Source of the DNA: Silene latifolia
Lineage: Eukaryota > Streptophyta > Magnoliopsida > Caryophyllales > Caryophyllaceae
Reading direction: 5' to 3'
Length of the DNA stretch: 64,000 nucleotides
Assembly (NCBI RefSeq): GCF_048544455.1
Contig: NC_133526.1
Location: 10,060,001 to 10,124,000 of the forward strand
The first letter of the stretch is position 1, and the number at the start of each line of letters is the position of its first letter. The position numbers were made by a program, and so were the translations under genes. Positions 47,429 to 58,061 of the stretch are shown piece by piece. The notes beneath the pieces were generated by a model. That model worked only from the letters and a program-made list of their open reading frames with translations. It was not told where the DNA came from and ran no database searches.

Positions 47429-47635
47429 GTTTTCGTCCTAAAATAAGTAATTCGAATGTAACCCTAATCCAAAATGCAAATAAACAGAAAAATTGTTTAT
47501 TCAATTGATGATGAACCCTAATTGAAATCGTTCTATTAAGAATGATGAAACCTAATTTAATGACTTTGTGAATTTCATTGGTTTGGAATTAGTCGAAAAT
47601 TTGAGGCTTAAAAAAACAAAAACAAAAAATATTGT

Positions 47636-47725
47636 GTTGGGGTTCGAACCCGCGTTGATGAGTATTGGGTAAGTTAGTTTTTGCAAGCATACTCGTAACC
47701 AGTTAAGCAAGGGGTATCAACACGT
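47636..47725 (-). repeat. tRNA-like segment in the left MULE inverted repeat
   Basis: On the minus strand it has an A-box-like 'ttgcttaactggtta' and a perfect B-box-like 'gggttcgaacccc', with about 45 bases between them. The right inverted repeat has the counterpart at 55887-55965. Acceptor-stem pairing is poor, so it is not called a tRNA gene. Confidence 0.6.
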
Positions 47726-48119
47726 CAATTATACAATATAATTGCATTTTATAGTGTGAAATAATCTCAATATATAAAATAGTCAAACTTTCTTAATATA
47801 TTGCATTAATATTCCGTCATTATTGTTGCCTATTTGGGTGCCCTAAATTTCGGCCATTTTGATTTATATGCATATTCTTTATTTTTGTAAATAAATTATT
47901 TAAGGAATATTTTCTATACCATTTACTTATTTAAATTTATTCTAAAATAATCTTATTATATTGTGTAATCTTATATTTTATATTTTTAATGGATTGTAAA
48001 TTTATTCTTAAAGATTTGGTAATTCTTAAACGTGGGTATGATTTGTGGTTATTTTTGGAGGGAAATTTTGGAGGGAAAAAATGGAGGGAAAAAATGGAGG
48101 GAATTTTGAGTTGGAATTG

Positions 48120-48127
48120 TATTTAAG
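48120..48127 (+). promoter_or_regulatory. TATA box of MULE accessory gene 1
   Basis: TATTTAAG lies about 95 bases upstream of the ATG at 48218, downstream of repeated 'aaaatggaggg' phrases at 48060-48105. Confidence 0.5.
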
Positions 48128-48217
48128 TTCAACCATTTGCTCATTTTAACTTGCACACAAATCATCCATAATACACAAAAAATTCTAAAACCTTATCAAA
48201 CTAACCCTAAATTAGAA

Positions 48218-48658
48218 ATGGATAAGCGAGATGAAAAAATTGCAAAACTTATGTTACAAAATCGTATGTTGAAGCATCGACTTGCAAAGGAGAAGAAAGG
48301 TCGCGCACAAGATGTTTTGGAAACAAGACGGTTCATTCAAGCAATGATGGAAATAACTACACAAAAGGAATTTGAAAAAGCTCTTTATGGGGTCCCTTGC
48401 CAAAATATCGAGTACATATATGAAGAGGAGTTTAATGCGAAAAATGCTCCAATTCTACCCGATGACCATCTTAAATGGCGTCAAGTAGGTGACTTGGAGT
48501 ATCTACCCATGCCTGTTGCGGACGCTGCAATAGAGGTTCGGGATGAGTTTGGCAATAATGGAGATCAACCTACACCTCCTCCTCCTATCTATTTTGGATG
48601 GAGGTCTAGGGATCGATATCGAATGCCGCCACACGCAATTAAAAGCCTCCAGTTTTAG
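48218..48658 (+). CDS. MULE accessory gene 1, unrecognised 146-residue protein
   Basis: I do not recognise this protein. The chosen start at 48218 opens MDKRDEKIAKLMLQNRML, a charged amphipathic helix likely to form a coiled coil. An in-frame upstream ATG at 48137 would add 27 residues but lies very close to the TATA box. The middle contains EFEKALYGVPCQNIEYIYEE. The C-terminus is proline-rich (TPPPPIYFGW) followed by a basic Arg-rich end. Single exon, intact frame, AATAAA near 48764. It lies inside the MULE, on the strand opposite the transposase, so it probably travels with the element. Possible roles such as an accessory DNA-binding or anti-silencing factor are guesses by analogy with other MULEs that carry extra genes. 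Confidence 0.55.
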   Translation: MDKRDEKIAKLMLQNRMLKHRLAKEKKGRAQDVLETRRFIQAMMEITTQKEFEKALYGVPCQNIEYIYEEEFNAKNAPILPDDHLKWRQVGDLEYLPMPVADAAIEVRDEFGNNGDQPTPPPPIYFGWRSRDRYRMPPHAIKSLQF

Positions 48659-48954
48659 TTTCTTTATAGTTTAGGTTTATTAATTTTGTCATTTCACACG
48701 TTTTGCAAGTTTAGTTTTGTATTCTTGAATTTCATTCAGTTTATGCTATAGAATTTTTAATTCAAATAAATTTGATAGTCATTTCATCAATATCCTTTTA
48801 ATTATTTGTTTGAATTAAGAATATGTGTGAACATCGAATCGAATTAAACGAATTATGGTTCAAAAGCAATTAAACTACTTGAAATAAATCGTAAAGTAAC
48901 TTGAAATGATAAACCCTAAAGTGATGGACATGATGGAAAAAATGTGGTTTTTGT

Positions 48955-49050
48955 AGGTTCGAACCCACGATGCATAAGAAGACCTAAAGGGATAGTCATG
49001 GAAAAAAAAAGTTGTGTTTTGTAGGATTCGAACCCGCGTTGCATTAGAAG
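48955..49050 (-). repeat. Two tRNA T-arm-like repeats inside the MULE
   Basis: The phrases 'gtaggttcgaacccacg' and 'gtaggattcgaacccgcg', each followed by 'ttgcat' or 'atgcat' and 'agaag', lie about 65 bases apart. They match the T-arm half of the tRNA-like segments in the inverted repeats. Confidence 0.55.
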
Positions 49051-49476
49051 AGATTATTGTTTGCATTTGAGTATAATTTGAATGAAAATCAATTGAATTA
49101 ATAAATTAAAATGTGATCTCCCAAAATAATATGATTTCTGAAACTTAAGTAAAGTTTCCTAATTTTATGCCCTAAATTTTGGCCCTAAATTTAGTTTCCT
49201 AATCGTATCCCTATATTTTTGCCAAAATATCTTGGTATAATTTTTAAAATCTTGAAATGAATATATTATAGCAAGATACAATAAAATTAAAAACGGAAAA
49301 GATATGAAATATATAGTTTATTATGAATAAAATTTGAAATGTAAATTTAAGAATAATGATTCGAAGATAGAATATTGCGTGAATCAAATTGAAAGCGGAA
49401 AATATATGTTCCTAACAATAAAAACGCAAATTCGATGTAGTTTATATTTCAATTTAAGTGATTAGTAATCGTGCTG

Positions 49477-49550
49477 ATACCCATTGCTCAATTGGTTTCT
49501 GATAATAACGCATAGCGTAGGCCAATCCGTGTTCGATTCTTCATAGACAC
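49477..49550 (+). repeat. tRNA-like segment inside the MULE
   Basis: On the plus strand 'tgatacccattgctcaattgg' gives an A-box-like start, followed by a B-box-like 'gtgttcgattctt'. It is close in sequence to the right-arm copy at 55887. Confidence 0.5.
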
Positions 49551-49725
49551 ATTTATTTGATTTTTTTTAATTTACCAAATTTAAAACCATTGGCACAAAA
49601 TTAATTAGTTTGACTAAATTCAAACATCATTGGTGCAAAATTGAATAATTTAAATTAAGTTTGGGAAAAAAATTTGAATTTCACACAGTTGGCGCAAAAA
49701 ATGAATATACTTGTTTTGGTATAGA

Positions 49726-49832
49726 ATATAGGGTTTAGGGTATAGAATATAGGGTTTAGGGTATAGAATATAGGGTTTGGGGTTTAGAATATAGGGTTTA
49801 GGGTTTAGAATATAGGGTTTAGGGTTTCTAAG
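49726..49832. repeat. Telomere-motif minisatellite
   Basis: A unit of about 21 bases, gaatatagggtttagggta, repeats about five times and includes the plant telomere motif tttaggg. More scattered 'agggttt' phrases follow at 50515-50590. It is internal and degenerate, not a telomere. Confidence 0.85.
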
Positions 49833-49859
49833 TTTGATTGTATGGAATTACTTAATAAT

Positions 49860-50470
49860 TTATTTTATGTAATTATGTGCTAACTAGTCCGACTATAGCT
49901 TACTATCGACAATTTACGTAAATTAGGAACTAACTTGTTTCGATTCGATTATAGCTTACTATCGAAATTTTACGTAAATATGGAACTAACTTGTTCCGAT
50001 TATAGCTTACTATCGACATTCCATGTAATTATGTACTAACTAGTTCCATTATAGCTCACTATCGAAATTTTACGTAAATTAGGAACTAACTTGTTCCGAT
50101 TATAGCTTACTATCGACATTTTATGTAATTATGTACTAACTAGTTCTATTATAGCTCACTATCGACATTTTACGTAAATTAGGAACTAACTTGTTCTGAT
50201 TATAGCTCACTATCGACATTTTACGTAAATTAGGAACTAACTTGTTCCGATTATAGCTCACTATCGACATTTTACGTAAATTTGCCACTAACTAGTTCAA
50301 TTATAGCTCACTATCGACATTTTATGTAATTAGCACTAACTAGTTACGATTATAGCTTACTACCGACATTTTATGTAATTAGCCACTAAATAGTTTTGAT
50401 TATAGCTTCTTATCGACATTCCATGTAATTAGCCACTAACTACTTACGATCATAGCTTATTTTAACTATT
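49860..50470. repeat. Tandem array, about 10-11 units of roughly 57 bp
   Basis: The unit has 'actaac(t/g)tgttccgattatagc' in variants, then 'ttactatcgacattt' and 'acgtaaatta' or 'atgtaatta'. Units differ by point changes. It lies between the two accessory genes of the MULE. It may be a promoter or transposase-binding array; that is inference. Confidence 0.85.
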
Positions 50471-50810
50471 TCATGTTAAAACGTAATTACGGAGCTATAT
50501 TGATCCAATCTTTGTTTAGGGTTTAGTTTTAGGGATTAGGGTTTCAAGGAATTTGTTTTAGGGGTTAGGGTTTCTAGGGTTTGGGGTATTTCATAGCTTA
50601 TTTTAAGTATTTCATGTAAAAACCTACTTAGCGATTCCGATCATAGGTAATTATCATATACATTGAAGGTCATACTTCATAGTTGATTTTTACTATACCG
50701 ATCATAGTTTAATATCTTTATTTCATGTAAAAGTGTTTTAGATTTTTTTTAATTTTTAGCTTAATAACAAGTTAAACGTAAAAGAAAAAAAAGGTAAAAA
50801 TGGGTTTTCC

Positions 50811-50817
50811 TATAAAT
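50811..50817 (+). promoter_or_regulatory. TATA box of MULE accessory gene 2
   Basis: TATAAAT lies 145 bases before the ATG at 50956, followed by a pyrimidine-rich leader. Confidence 0.55.
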
Positions 50818-50955
50818 CTAACCATATCCCTCCTTCAACTTCCTTCTTTCCCAGTATCGTCCTCCTCTACCATATCCCCCCTTCAACTCTTCCTCCCTAA
50901 AAAACCCTCTCCTTAACCCTAATTTTTTTTTCTCACAACCATCTCATCAAAATCA

Positions 50956-51249
50956 ATGGCTAACCAAGGGGAACCTAATTGGGCAATCTACTGTCCTGCC
51001 CCTTATCGTCCTCCTCTACCAAAAGCCATTAAAGATCTCATGGGATCGTCTTCTGTCAGTATTGGTTCTACCCACGGGAATACCGCACAATTTCAAGTTG
51101 CTGCATGCAACGATTTGGTTGTGCACGAAATCATTCCAAGGTGTTACTCGTGGGATCGTGGTTCACTAGTAGCGGTTTGCAAGGCATGGGGCCGTGGATG
51201 GGCAGAGTACCAAGACCAGAAGTTCCGAAAGAAACATGGACTTGCATGA
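50956..51249 (+). CDS. MULE accessory gene 2, unrecognised 97-residue protein
   Basis: I do not recognise this product. It opens MANQGEPNWAIYCPAPYRPP, has a Ser/Gly-rich middle and ends with several aromatic and basic residues (WGRGWAEYQDQKFRKK). Three cysteines are spread out and form no obvious zinc site. The ATG has a good plant context (aatcaATGGCT) and an upstream TATA box. It is intact, single-exon and on the plus strand of the MULE, opposite the transposase. Homology to any other MULE accessory gene would need a database search. Confidence 0.5.
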   Translation: MANQGEPNWAIYCPAPYRPPLPKAIKDLMGSSSVSIGSTHGNTAQFQVAACNDLVVHEIIPRCYSWDRGSLVAVCKAWGRGWAEYQDQKFRKKHGLA

Positions 51250-52486
51250 GGCCATGGATGGTTATACTAGCAATGGGTTACGTAAAATAGGTTTTTAATT
51301 ATATAAAATCGTATATTAGGTTATCCTTTAGTTGCGTTTTAATTATTAGTACGAAAACTGTAATCCGTTTGCATGCAATCGGATTTCATTTTGGTAAAAA
51401 ATCGGCCCAATTTGATTGCATGCAATAGGATTTGGTTTTGGTAGATAATGATCAATCTAATGTTGCATGCAAGGGTAATCATGATTTAGTTGGAGTAGAC
51501 TGTTGTACAAACTGCTCTTTTAATTTTTTTTTGCATGGCGGCCTAATTGATGTAAACGGGTTGTATAATATGCCGTCTAGTCTCGTATTTAGGGTTGTAA
51601 ATTGGTTGTAATCGGCATAATCTGATGGTTTTCCGTCTTTTAATCAGATTAATCGGATGGTATTTTCGATTTAAACTTCAATTTCAATTTCGATTTTATG
51701 TTCAATTTCAATTTTATGTTCAATTTTGTTAAATTACGATTTTATGTAATATTTCGATTTAATCTGATGGTTGTAATTTGCTTATAATCGTTCATTGTCG
51801 CTTGTAATCCCGTTAATTTAAGTTCAATTTCGATTTTGCATGTTGTTTACCAAGTGTAAATGGTTGAGTATGAAGATGAACATAATCATCACATGCACTT
51901 TGACTTAGGTTGAGTATGGAGATGCAAGGGTAATCATTATCTTGTAAAGATAATGATCAATCTTAGTAATTGGGCAGCGTAATTGGTTGATTGGTTCATT
52001 AGCATTGTGATTCGAGTTTACGAAAATAATAAAAACCGTAACACAATGAAAGTAATCATGTTTTCCTTAATCAATGGTAAGTCATCATTAACCCGTTTTT
52101 ATACCACGGTTTTTAACCCGTTTTCATACAAAGTCATTAAAATCACCCTAAATTAAAACGGTTTTAAACCCGTTTTTAATTTAAACCCGTTTGACTGAAT
52201 ATGACTTTTACTAATTTTGTCAATTTTTGTCTAAATTTTGTTCATAATTTGACTGAAATTAAATACTCAATCCTATTACAAACCCGTTTACTAACCCGGT
52301 CACAAACCCGTTTACATACCCGGTCACAAACCCGTTTACATACCCGTTTACTTCCCCTTTTTTCTGTGTTAAAAAATAAACCAATTTGCGTAACTCGATC
52401 AATTTAATGACTGAAATTAACCCGTTTACTACTTTAACTCGATTTTAACCCGTTTTTTACTTTAACCCGTTATTTTAACCCGTTTA
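51250..52486. other. MULE interior without a gene; short repeats
   Basis: AT-rich DNA with no supported frame. At 52280-52350 a 'cacaaacccgtttac' phrase repeats with variants such as 'tacataccc', and 'aacccgttt' recurs from about 52095 to 52495. This probably forms the 3' end of the transposase transcript. Confidence 0.5.
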
Positions 52487-55435
52487 CTAAAATGCCATTA
52501 GATTGTCTTCCTTCCGTTGTAGTCTCCTTTTCCCCCACAACCGATTAACTTCGCAACCTGTACCCATGTCGTTGAGGGTCTGAATGCCAACCGTTGCTTC
52601 CATTTCTTTCACCATCTTCGATGTATCTCTATCATATATGGCGAAAGCATCATCGGATTGTAATGCTAGCCAGAATATGTAGTCGTTCCTCAATGTCACC
52701 CCAAGTGAACGCCTAAGGCGTTCCGACTCACCAGGTGTGTGGTAGCCAACTCGAAGATGCTCATAACCTCTAACCAAATCCTTTCAAACCGAGGCAAAAT
52801 GTACTTATCAGAATTAACCGCACTTTCTTCAAAGAACATAGCACGGATAATATGCCTACATAAAATTCCTCGGAATTCAAAACGTTGACAACTACAATTA
52901 TACTCACCGTGCCCGTGTTGATTGTGACATTATAGTTCTTATCCCGTGGAGCCCAAAACGGATGTTTCACCTCCTCGGTTACAAAATAAAAGAAGAGAAT
53001 TGCCCGATATTCATTTCACTAGAAGCATTAATGTGTATAAGGGCGTACACCTCTTTTTTTACCTTCGCGAACATCTTATTAGTATAAGCTTTTTGGAAGA
53101 CTTCCTCAACGATTACACTCTTATCGTACGAAGACGGTTTATTGGTGCAAGCAAAGTTTAATCGTTCTTCCTCCTCGACCTTCACTCGTAGGGCATTTTC
53201 GTAGTTGCCTAGGAATGCGAACAAAGTTGTGTGCGGATTAACATAATTCTTGAAGAATCTATTCGTCTTCTCACTTCTTTGTGTGGATGACATACCTGCG
53301 CAAAACATGTGCCTCCAATACAACGGAACCCATGACTCCCTTTTTTCATACATCTCCTTGATCCAGCTATTCCCTCGTATCCCATATTTATCGACAAAAA
53401 TTTGCCAAGATGCCTCAAAATCATCGATGTCCTTACTCTCATAAACCACATCCCTTAGGTCAGGCTTAATTTCACGGAACCTAGCAAAGTTCCCCAAATT
53501 CTTAAAACCATTTCGCATTATGTGCCAAAGACACAAACGGTGTGGCACATTAGGAAATACTTCTTCACAAACATAAGCCAATCCCCCTACACTGATCGGT
53601 GATTATAACTGAAGGAGGTCTACCCATACAGTCTAACCATCTCCTAAACACCCAAGTAAAGCTTACGGCGTCCTCATGTGAAATCAAAGCGGATGCAAGT
53701 ACAACAGTACTACCGTGATGATTTACACCAACAAACGGAGTAAACGGCATTTTGTACCTGCAATTTAAACATAAGTATAAGCATTTTAATGTAAATTGAA
53801 ATCGTATTTTAACCAAAATACGATTCTCCGATCCTACAAAAACAGCAATCAAGGATCCAATTCAATAAGAAAAAAAACCGTAGCATAAAAGGGTTCTCAT
53901 GAATGACCATTTCGTTTTTTAACAATTACCCAAGCAATTGAAACACACTTAACACGAAATCAAACGAAAATCCAACAAAGATAAGGTCAAACAAGCAACG
54001 ATTCAAGGATAATAACGTCTGATCAATTTAACCAAAAAAAAAGGAGAGAATTCAATTGTTAACTCTAATATCAATTTTATTTCGAATAGGTAATTTTATT
54101 TCGAATAGATAATTCAATTGTCATACCCAGCAATACTTGTACATACAACACGATTTTAATTACGAATGTCCAATTTATGACTGATAAAATTTGTCAAAAA
54201 ATTAGGTGGAATAAAAGAAATTAACGGGGATGATAATGTTACCTGTTACAAAGGAACGTAGCGTCATATGAAATCGCATCACCAAATACCTTTGCCATAG
54301 CCCTGCAACGTCCATCGGCCCAAAATACATTAACCAACATCCCTTTTGAATCCGTCTGGATTGCATAGTAAAAATCGGGATCGATTTCTTTCAACTTAAT
54401 AAATCTTTTTTCAAGAGCGTTAGCATCACCTTGAATTCTAAAGCGTCGTCGTTCTTGATTGAGCATGTTCCTCAAATCACGCTCAATGACTGTTAAATTC
54501 GCGTGACCACCGACTTCTCTGACCAAGGTGTTAAAGTTTTTAGCAATTGGGATACCGGCTTCGTCATTCATCATGACTCGTCTCTTAAAATATGCATCCC
54601 ATACCCTATATCCGACCATATGTCGACTATTTTTAGGATTGAGATCATCATGATTGTGGTCCAATCTAACCTGCTTGATGACCATGAAATCATCAAGTAA
54701 AGTGGCTTCTACGACACATTCGCATGGCTTAAATGAGGAGACGTCAATGTTCTTTTTCCGTGGTTTAGCCGCCCATGTGCAACATAATCTGACTCGTTTA
54801 TACATGTAGAAACGAGGCTCGCTCTTTCCCACACCATATCGCTTTACCCCTTTTTCTGAATAGCATTCCAATAGTTTGCTAGTCCTGATATAAAATTGAA
54901 AGCCTTGATTATAGGCATATTGGTAACAATATGCACCAAGCTCATCACCATTTGCAAAATGCATTCCTTGTGTCGGAGGGTCAAGTTCAACATTGTCGGT
55001 GTATCCGCTTTTTAGGAACTTAGCGACCTTCTGCACATACCTCCCTTCAACAACAGGAGGTTCATGCAACTTATCTACCTCATTTTCGACGACAGTATCA
55101 TCGTTGTCATTGACGTCACCCTCATCGTTGACGTCATCATCATGGTTGTAGTTATCTCCAATGTTGATAGGTTCACCATCACCACCGTCATCATATAAAA
55201 AATCATCTAAGCTAAAGTTGTCAAAGCTAACAACCTCCTCTTGATCATCCTCATCCAGTTGAACTTCCACGTTATTAACAACGTCCTCTTGATCATCCCC
55301 GTCCTCTTGATCTTCAACGTTATTATGAACATCTTCTAAACTGATATTGTCAAGATCGTCTTCCCAAGGCAAAGGCACATTAAGATCAAGCTCATCATCT
55401 TCCCCAGGCAAATTAAGATCAAAATCCATCTTCAA
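52487..55435 (-). pseudogene. FAR1-type MULE transposase, several frame breaks
   Basis: Exon 1 (54243-55435) starts at ATG 55435. Its N-terminus has DLNLP and LDLNVP, which fit the EAR repression pattern, then a long acidic region. A FAR1 DNA-binding domain follows, with RLCCTW, CECVVEA and DHNHDD as the likely zinc ligands. The exon ends with FYYAIQTD and the first catalytic Asp in ISYDATF. A 485-base GT-AG intron (53758-54242) follows. Exon 2 continues with MPFTPFVGVNHHG, IITDQ (second Asp) and, after a frame change in a G run near 53586, HRLCLWHIMRN and QRSEKTNRFF (catalytic Glu). Further frame changes lie near 52970-52990, 52900 and 52775. The SWIM zinc-finger residues are readable near 52860-52890. 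The domain order is complete for a FAR1/MULE transposase. As written it is not translatable; whether this is decay or assembly error is open. Confidence 0.88.
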
Positions 55436-56639
55436 TTACTAATGCTTGTGTTTTTCTTAAAAAAAAAAATATCTCTTTGTTTTACTGTTAATACTTCAAC
55501 GTTGATACAAGAAAATAAAAATAATTATACCAAAAAAATCTCAACAAAAAGATATGATTTAGAATACGGTATTCAAAATTATACTCGTATGATTTAAGAA
55601 TCAATTTAAATAAATAAATTTAATTGTATCAAATAAAAGATTCTTATAACCATTTAGTTACCAAAAAAAATCTAATATGAGAATAAAACAATAAAAGGAA
55701 ACAATAAAAGGTGAATATTTAGGGCAATATAATAGGAAAATTTGACTATTTTATGAATTAAGATTATTTAACACTATATAATAAAATTAAAAGGCGAATA
55801 TTTAGGGCAATATAATAGGAAAATTTGACTATTTTATGAATTAAGATTATTTAACATTATATAATAAAATTAAATTGATTATTAGATGTGCTGATACCCC
55901 TTGCTTAAATGGTTAAACACCCTTCTAATGCACAATGCATCTCGTGTTCGATTCTTATTAACAACATTTTTTGGTTTTTGTATTCTTTTTTCCACTTTTT
56001 TTTCCCCCAAATTGCACGAATTAGGGTTCATCACGAATTAGGGTTCATCAATCATTAATGATAACAAATATCAAATTACATACTAGATCAATTTCACCTA
56101 TTTAATTACGGTTCATAATCATTTGATTACTCGAATTAGTGCTAAATTTTTGCACCTATTGACGAATTAGGGTTCATCAAATCGCATTCAAGTTCAAAAA
56201 AAATCACGAATTGAATTAGGGATGGTATTTCGATTTTGATTAATGTATATGAAATATTAATCAATTTAACACTAGGTGTACAAATTTAGAAAACTAAATT
56301 AGGGTTCCAATAATTGATTTTTCGGATAAAAATTAGGGTTCCAATAATTAGGGGTTTTTCGAAAAATTATGCAACCATAAAAAATGGTGAATAAATTCTC
56401 ATAATGTTTACGAAAATAAAGAAAACTAAATTGGAAATTTAGAAAACTAAATCAAATATAACAAACATAACCATAAATAATGTTAACTAAGTGTAGTTAA
56501 CTAATTAACTATATATGTAAAATGACTAACCTAGCCCTAAACTAATCTAACCTAATTTACCACGGTTAGCCACGTGTCAAGCCACCATTGGTTTGTGTAC
56601 AAATTTTTTGTACACTATGTGTATCTGTATCATCTTCCT
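55436..56639 (-). repeat. Right inverted repeat of the MULE and transposase upstream region
   Basis: From about 55715 the sequence is the reverse complement of the left arm. A duplicated unit of about 81 bases containing 'gaatatttagggcaatata' occurs twice at 55708-55873. A tRNA-like segment (55887-55965) has 'ttgcttaaatggtt' and 'gtgttcgattctt'. The arm probably also contains the transposase promoter, since the start codon is 280 bases inside it. Confidence 0.8.
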
Positions 56640-56652
56640 AGGATCGATGCTA

Positions 56653-58061
56653 TCTTATCTTATATATATATATAAAACTGGGTTGAAGCGTTGTGGATGC
56701 GCCACGAGTTAACCCAGTCATAAATACAAGTATTTGTTACAATTGAACATTAAATATAAACCTAATAAATGCTACATAAATCTCAGCAAAGTATTTATTA
56801 CAGTTTAATAAATATATTATAAAATTATATATAACAATTACGGTAATTTGATACTAAATTTAGTAAAAATCATTTTGATAAAAATTCTAAAATGTAAATA
56901 ATTACGTTCATTGCGAAAAATGCTTCAAATTGAGTATAACTTTCATTATATTTATTGAAATATTTTTATTTGTAGAGATGATTAAAATGAGTGTCTTATA
57001 ATGTTTTATGTTTACATAAAAAAAAAACATTTTGAGAAAGTTATAAAACTTATTAAATCCTAAAAAAATATATTTGGAAGATTCTTTCTATTTCTTAAAA
57101 ATATAACTTCAAGAAAACTATTAAAAGATAAGTTTTTATGTGGAAATGAAAAAAAAAATATATTGCGAAAAATTTAATACATGTGAGATTTTCATAGGTT
57201 TAAATAGTGTGATAACGGGTATCAGAGTATGTATGTACAAAGTAATCGAGAGTGCATTTGAATATAATTAAGACAAAAGTAATGATTATTAAATCATATT
57301 GTATTATAAACGACATGAAAAATTCGAAAAAACGTTGCAGTTTTCTTTAATATCTTCAATTAAAATATGTATACGTCAAGTATAAATATTGATTATGACT
57401 AGCTATTATTACTTTTAGTTAAATATTTGATATGTTATCTTTTAAATACTTGAAATTAAACCTCAAAAAATATTACTTAAGAAAGTTTAACCTATTTTAT
57501 TTACAGGTAAACTCTTAAACATCATTTATATATAGTTGTTTAAAAATACAAAAGGTGCAATTCTTATATATATGTTTGACACATAACACATGTAAGACAC
57601 AATCAAAACATTTGAATAAGTTGAATTTGAACTTTATATGTTTGATACACAAATATCACACGTTATACATAAAAATCTAAAAATACATAAAATTATATTC
57701 ACATCATTTTAAACAAATATTAATTGATTTGGAACATAACGTATAGTGAAATGATATAATTTGAGAACTTAATGTTGATTGTTGCATTATTCGAATAAAT
57801 TTTATTTTAGTTAATATGATATTTGATCAGTTACAAAATAAAATATAAACGTTGATCATGCATAATTAATTATCACTTATCAGTTTTAATTAAAATGATA
57901 TGTATTTTTATTTTAAGACATTGAATTTAAATCTAAAAAAATGATTTATTTTTATTTATAATTAAAAATATTAAAGGTCATATAGAAATTATGTTATTTA
58001 TTCTTCAATTATAATAATAAAATTTTAAAACAGGCCGCGCGAAGCGCGGGATACTACCTAG
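56653..58061 (+). mobile_element. Helitron next to the MULE
   Basis: The 3' end has the hairpin ccgcgc-gaa-gcgcgg (58035-58049) and atactacCTAG ending at 58061 before a T. The 5' end probably starts TCTTATCTTATATA at 56653, just beyond the MULE target duplication. A subterminal inverted pair 'actgggtt' and 'aacccagt' follows it. The body is AT-rich with no gene. Confidence 0.6.

Larger units (their letters stand above)
36252..56648 (-). mobile_element. Autonomous-type Mutator-like element (MULE), 20.4 kb with nested gypsy
   Basis: The 9-base direct repeat aggatcgat lies at 36252-36260 and 56640-56648. The element between them (36261-56639) has long terminal inverted repeats. The left arm is 36261-36705 plus 47429 to about 47900, split by the gypsy element. 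The right arm is about 55715-56639. They share the terminal phrase (a/c)tacagatacac, the palindrome around 'tttttgtacac', the block 'gacacgtggc' and a tRNA-like segment. Without the gypsy insert the element is about 9.66 kb. It carries a FAR1-type transposase on the minus strand (52487-55435) and two small unrecognised genes on the plus strand (48218 and 50956). The 9-bp duplication, long inverted repeats and FAR1/MULE transposase agree on the superfamily. Confidence 0.92.

Noticed and set aside
47636-47725. Functional tRNA gene
   Set aside because: A-box and B-box phrases are present, but the acceptor stem does not pair and the inter-box distance is long. It is kept only as tRNA-like.
49726-50470. 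Telomere or CRISPR array
   Set aside because: The telomere motif is diluted in a longer unit and internal to a transposon. The 57-bp units are continuous without unique spacers, and this is plant DNA.
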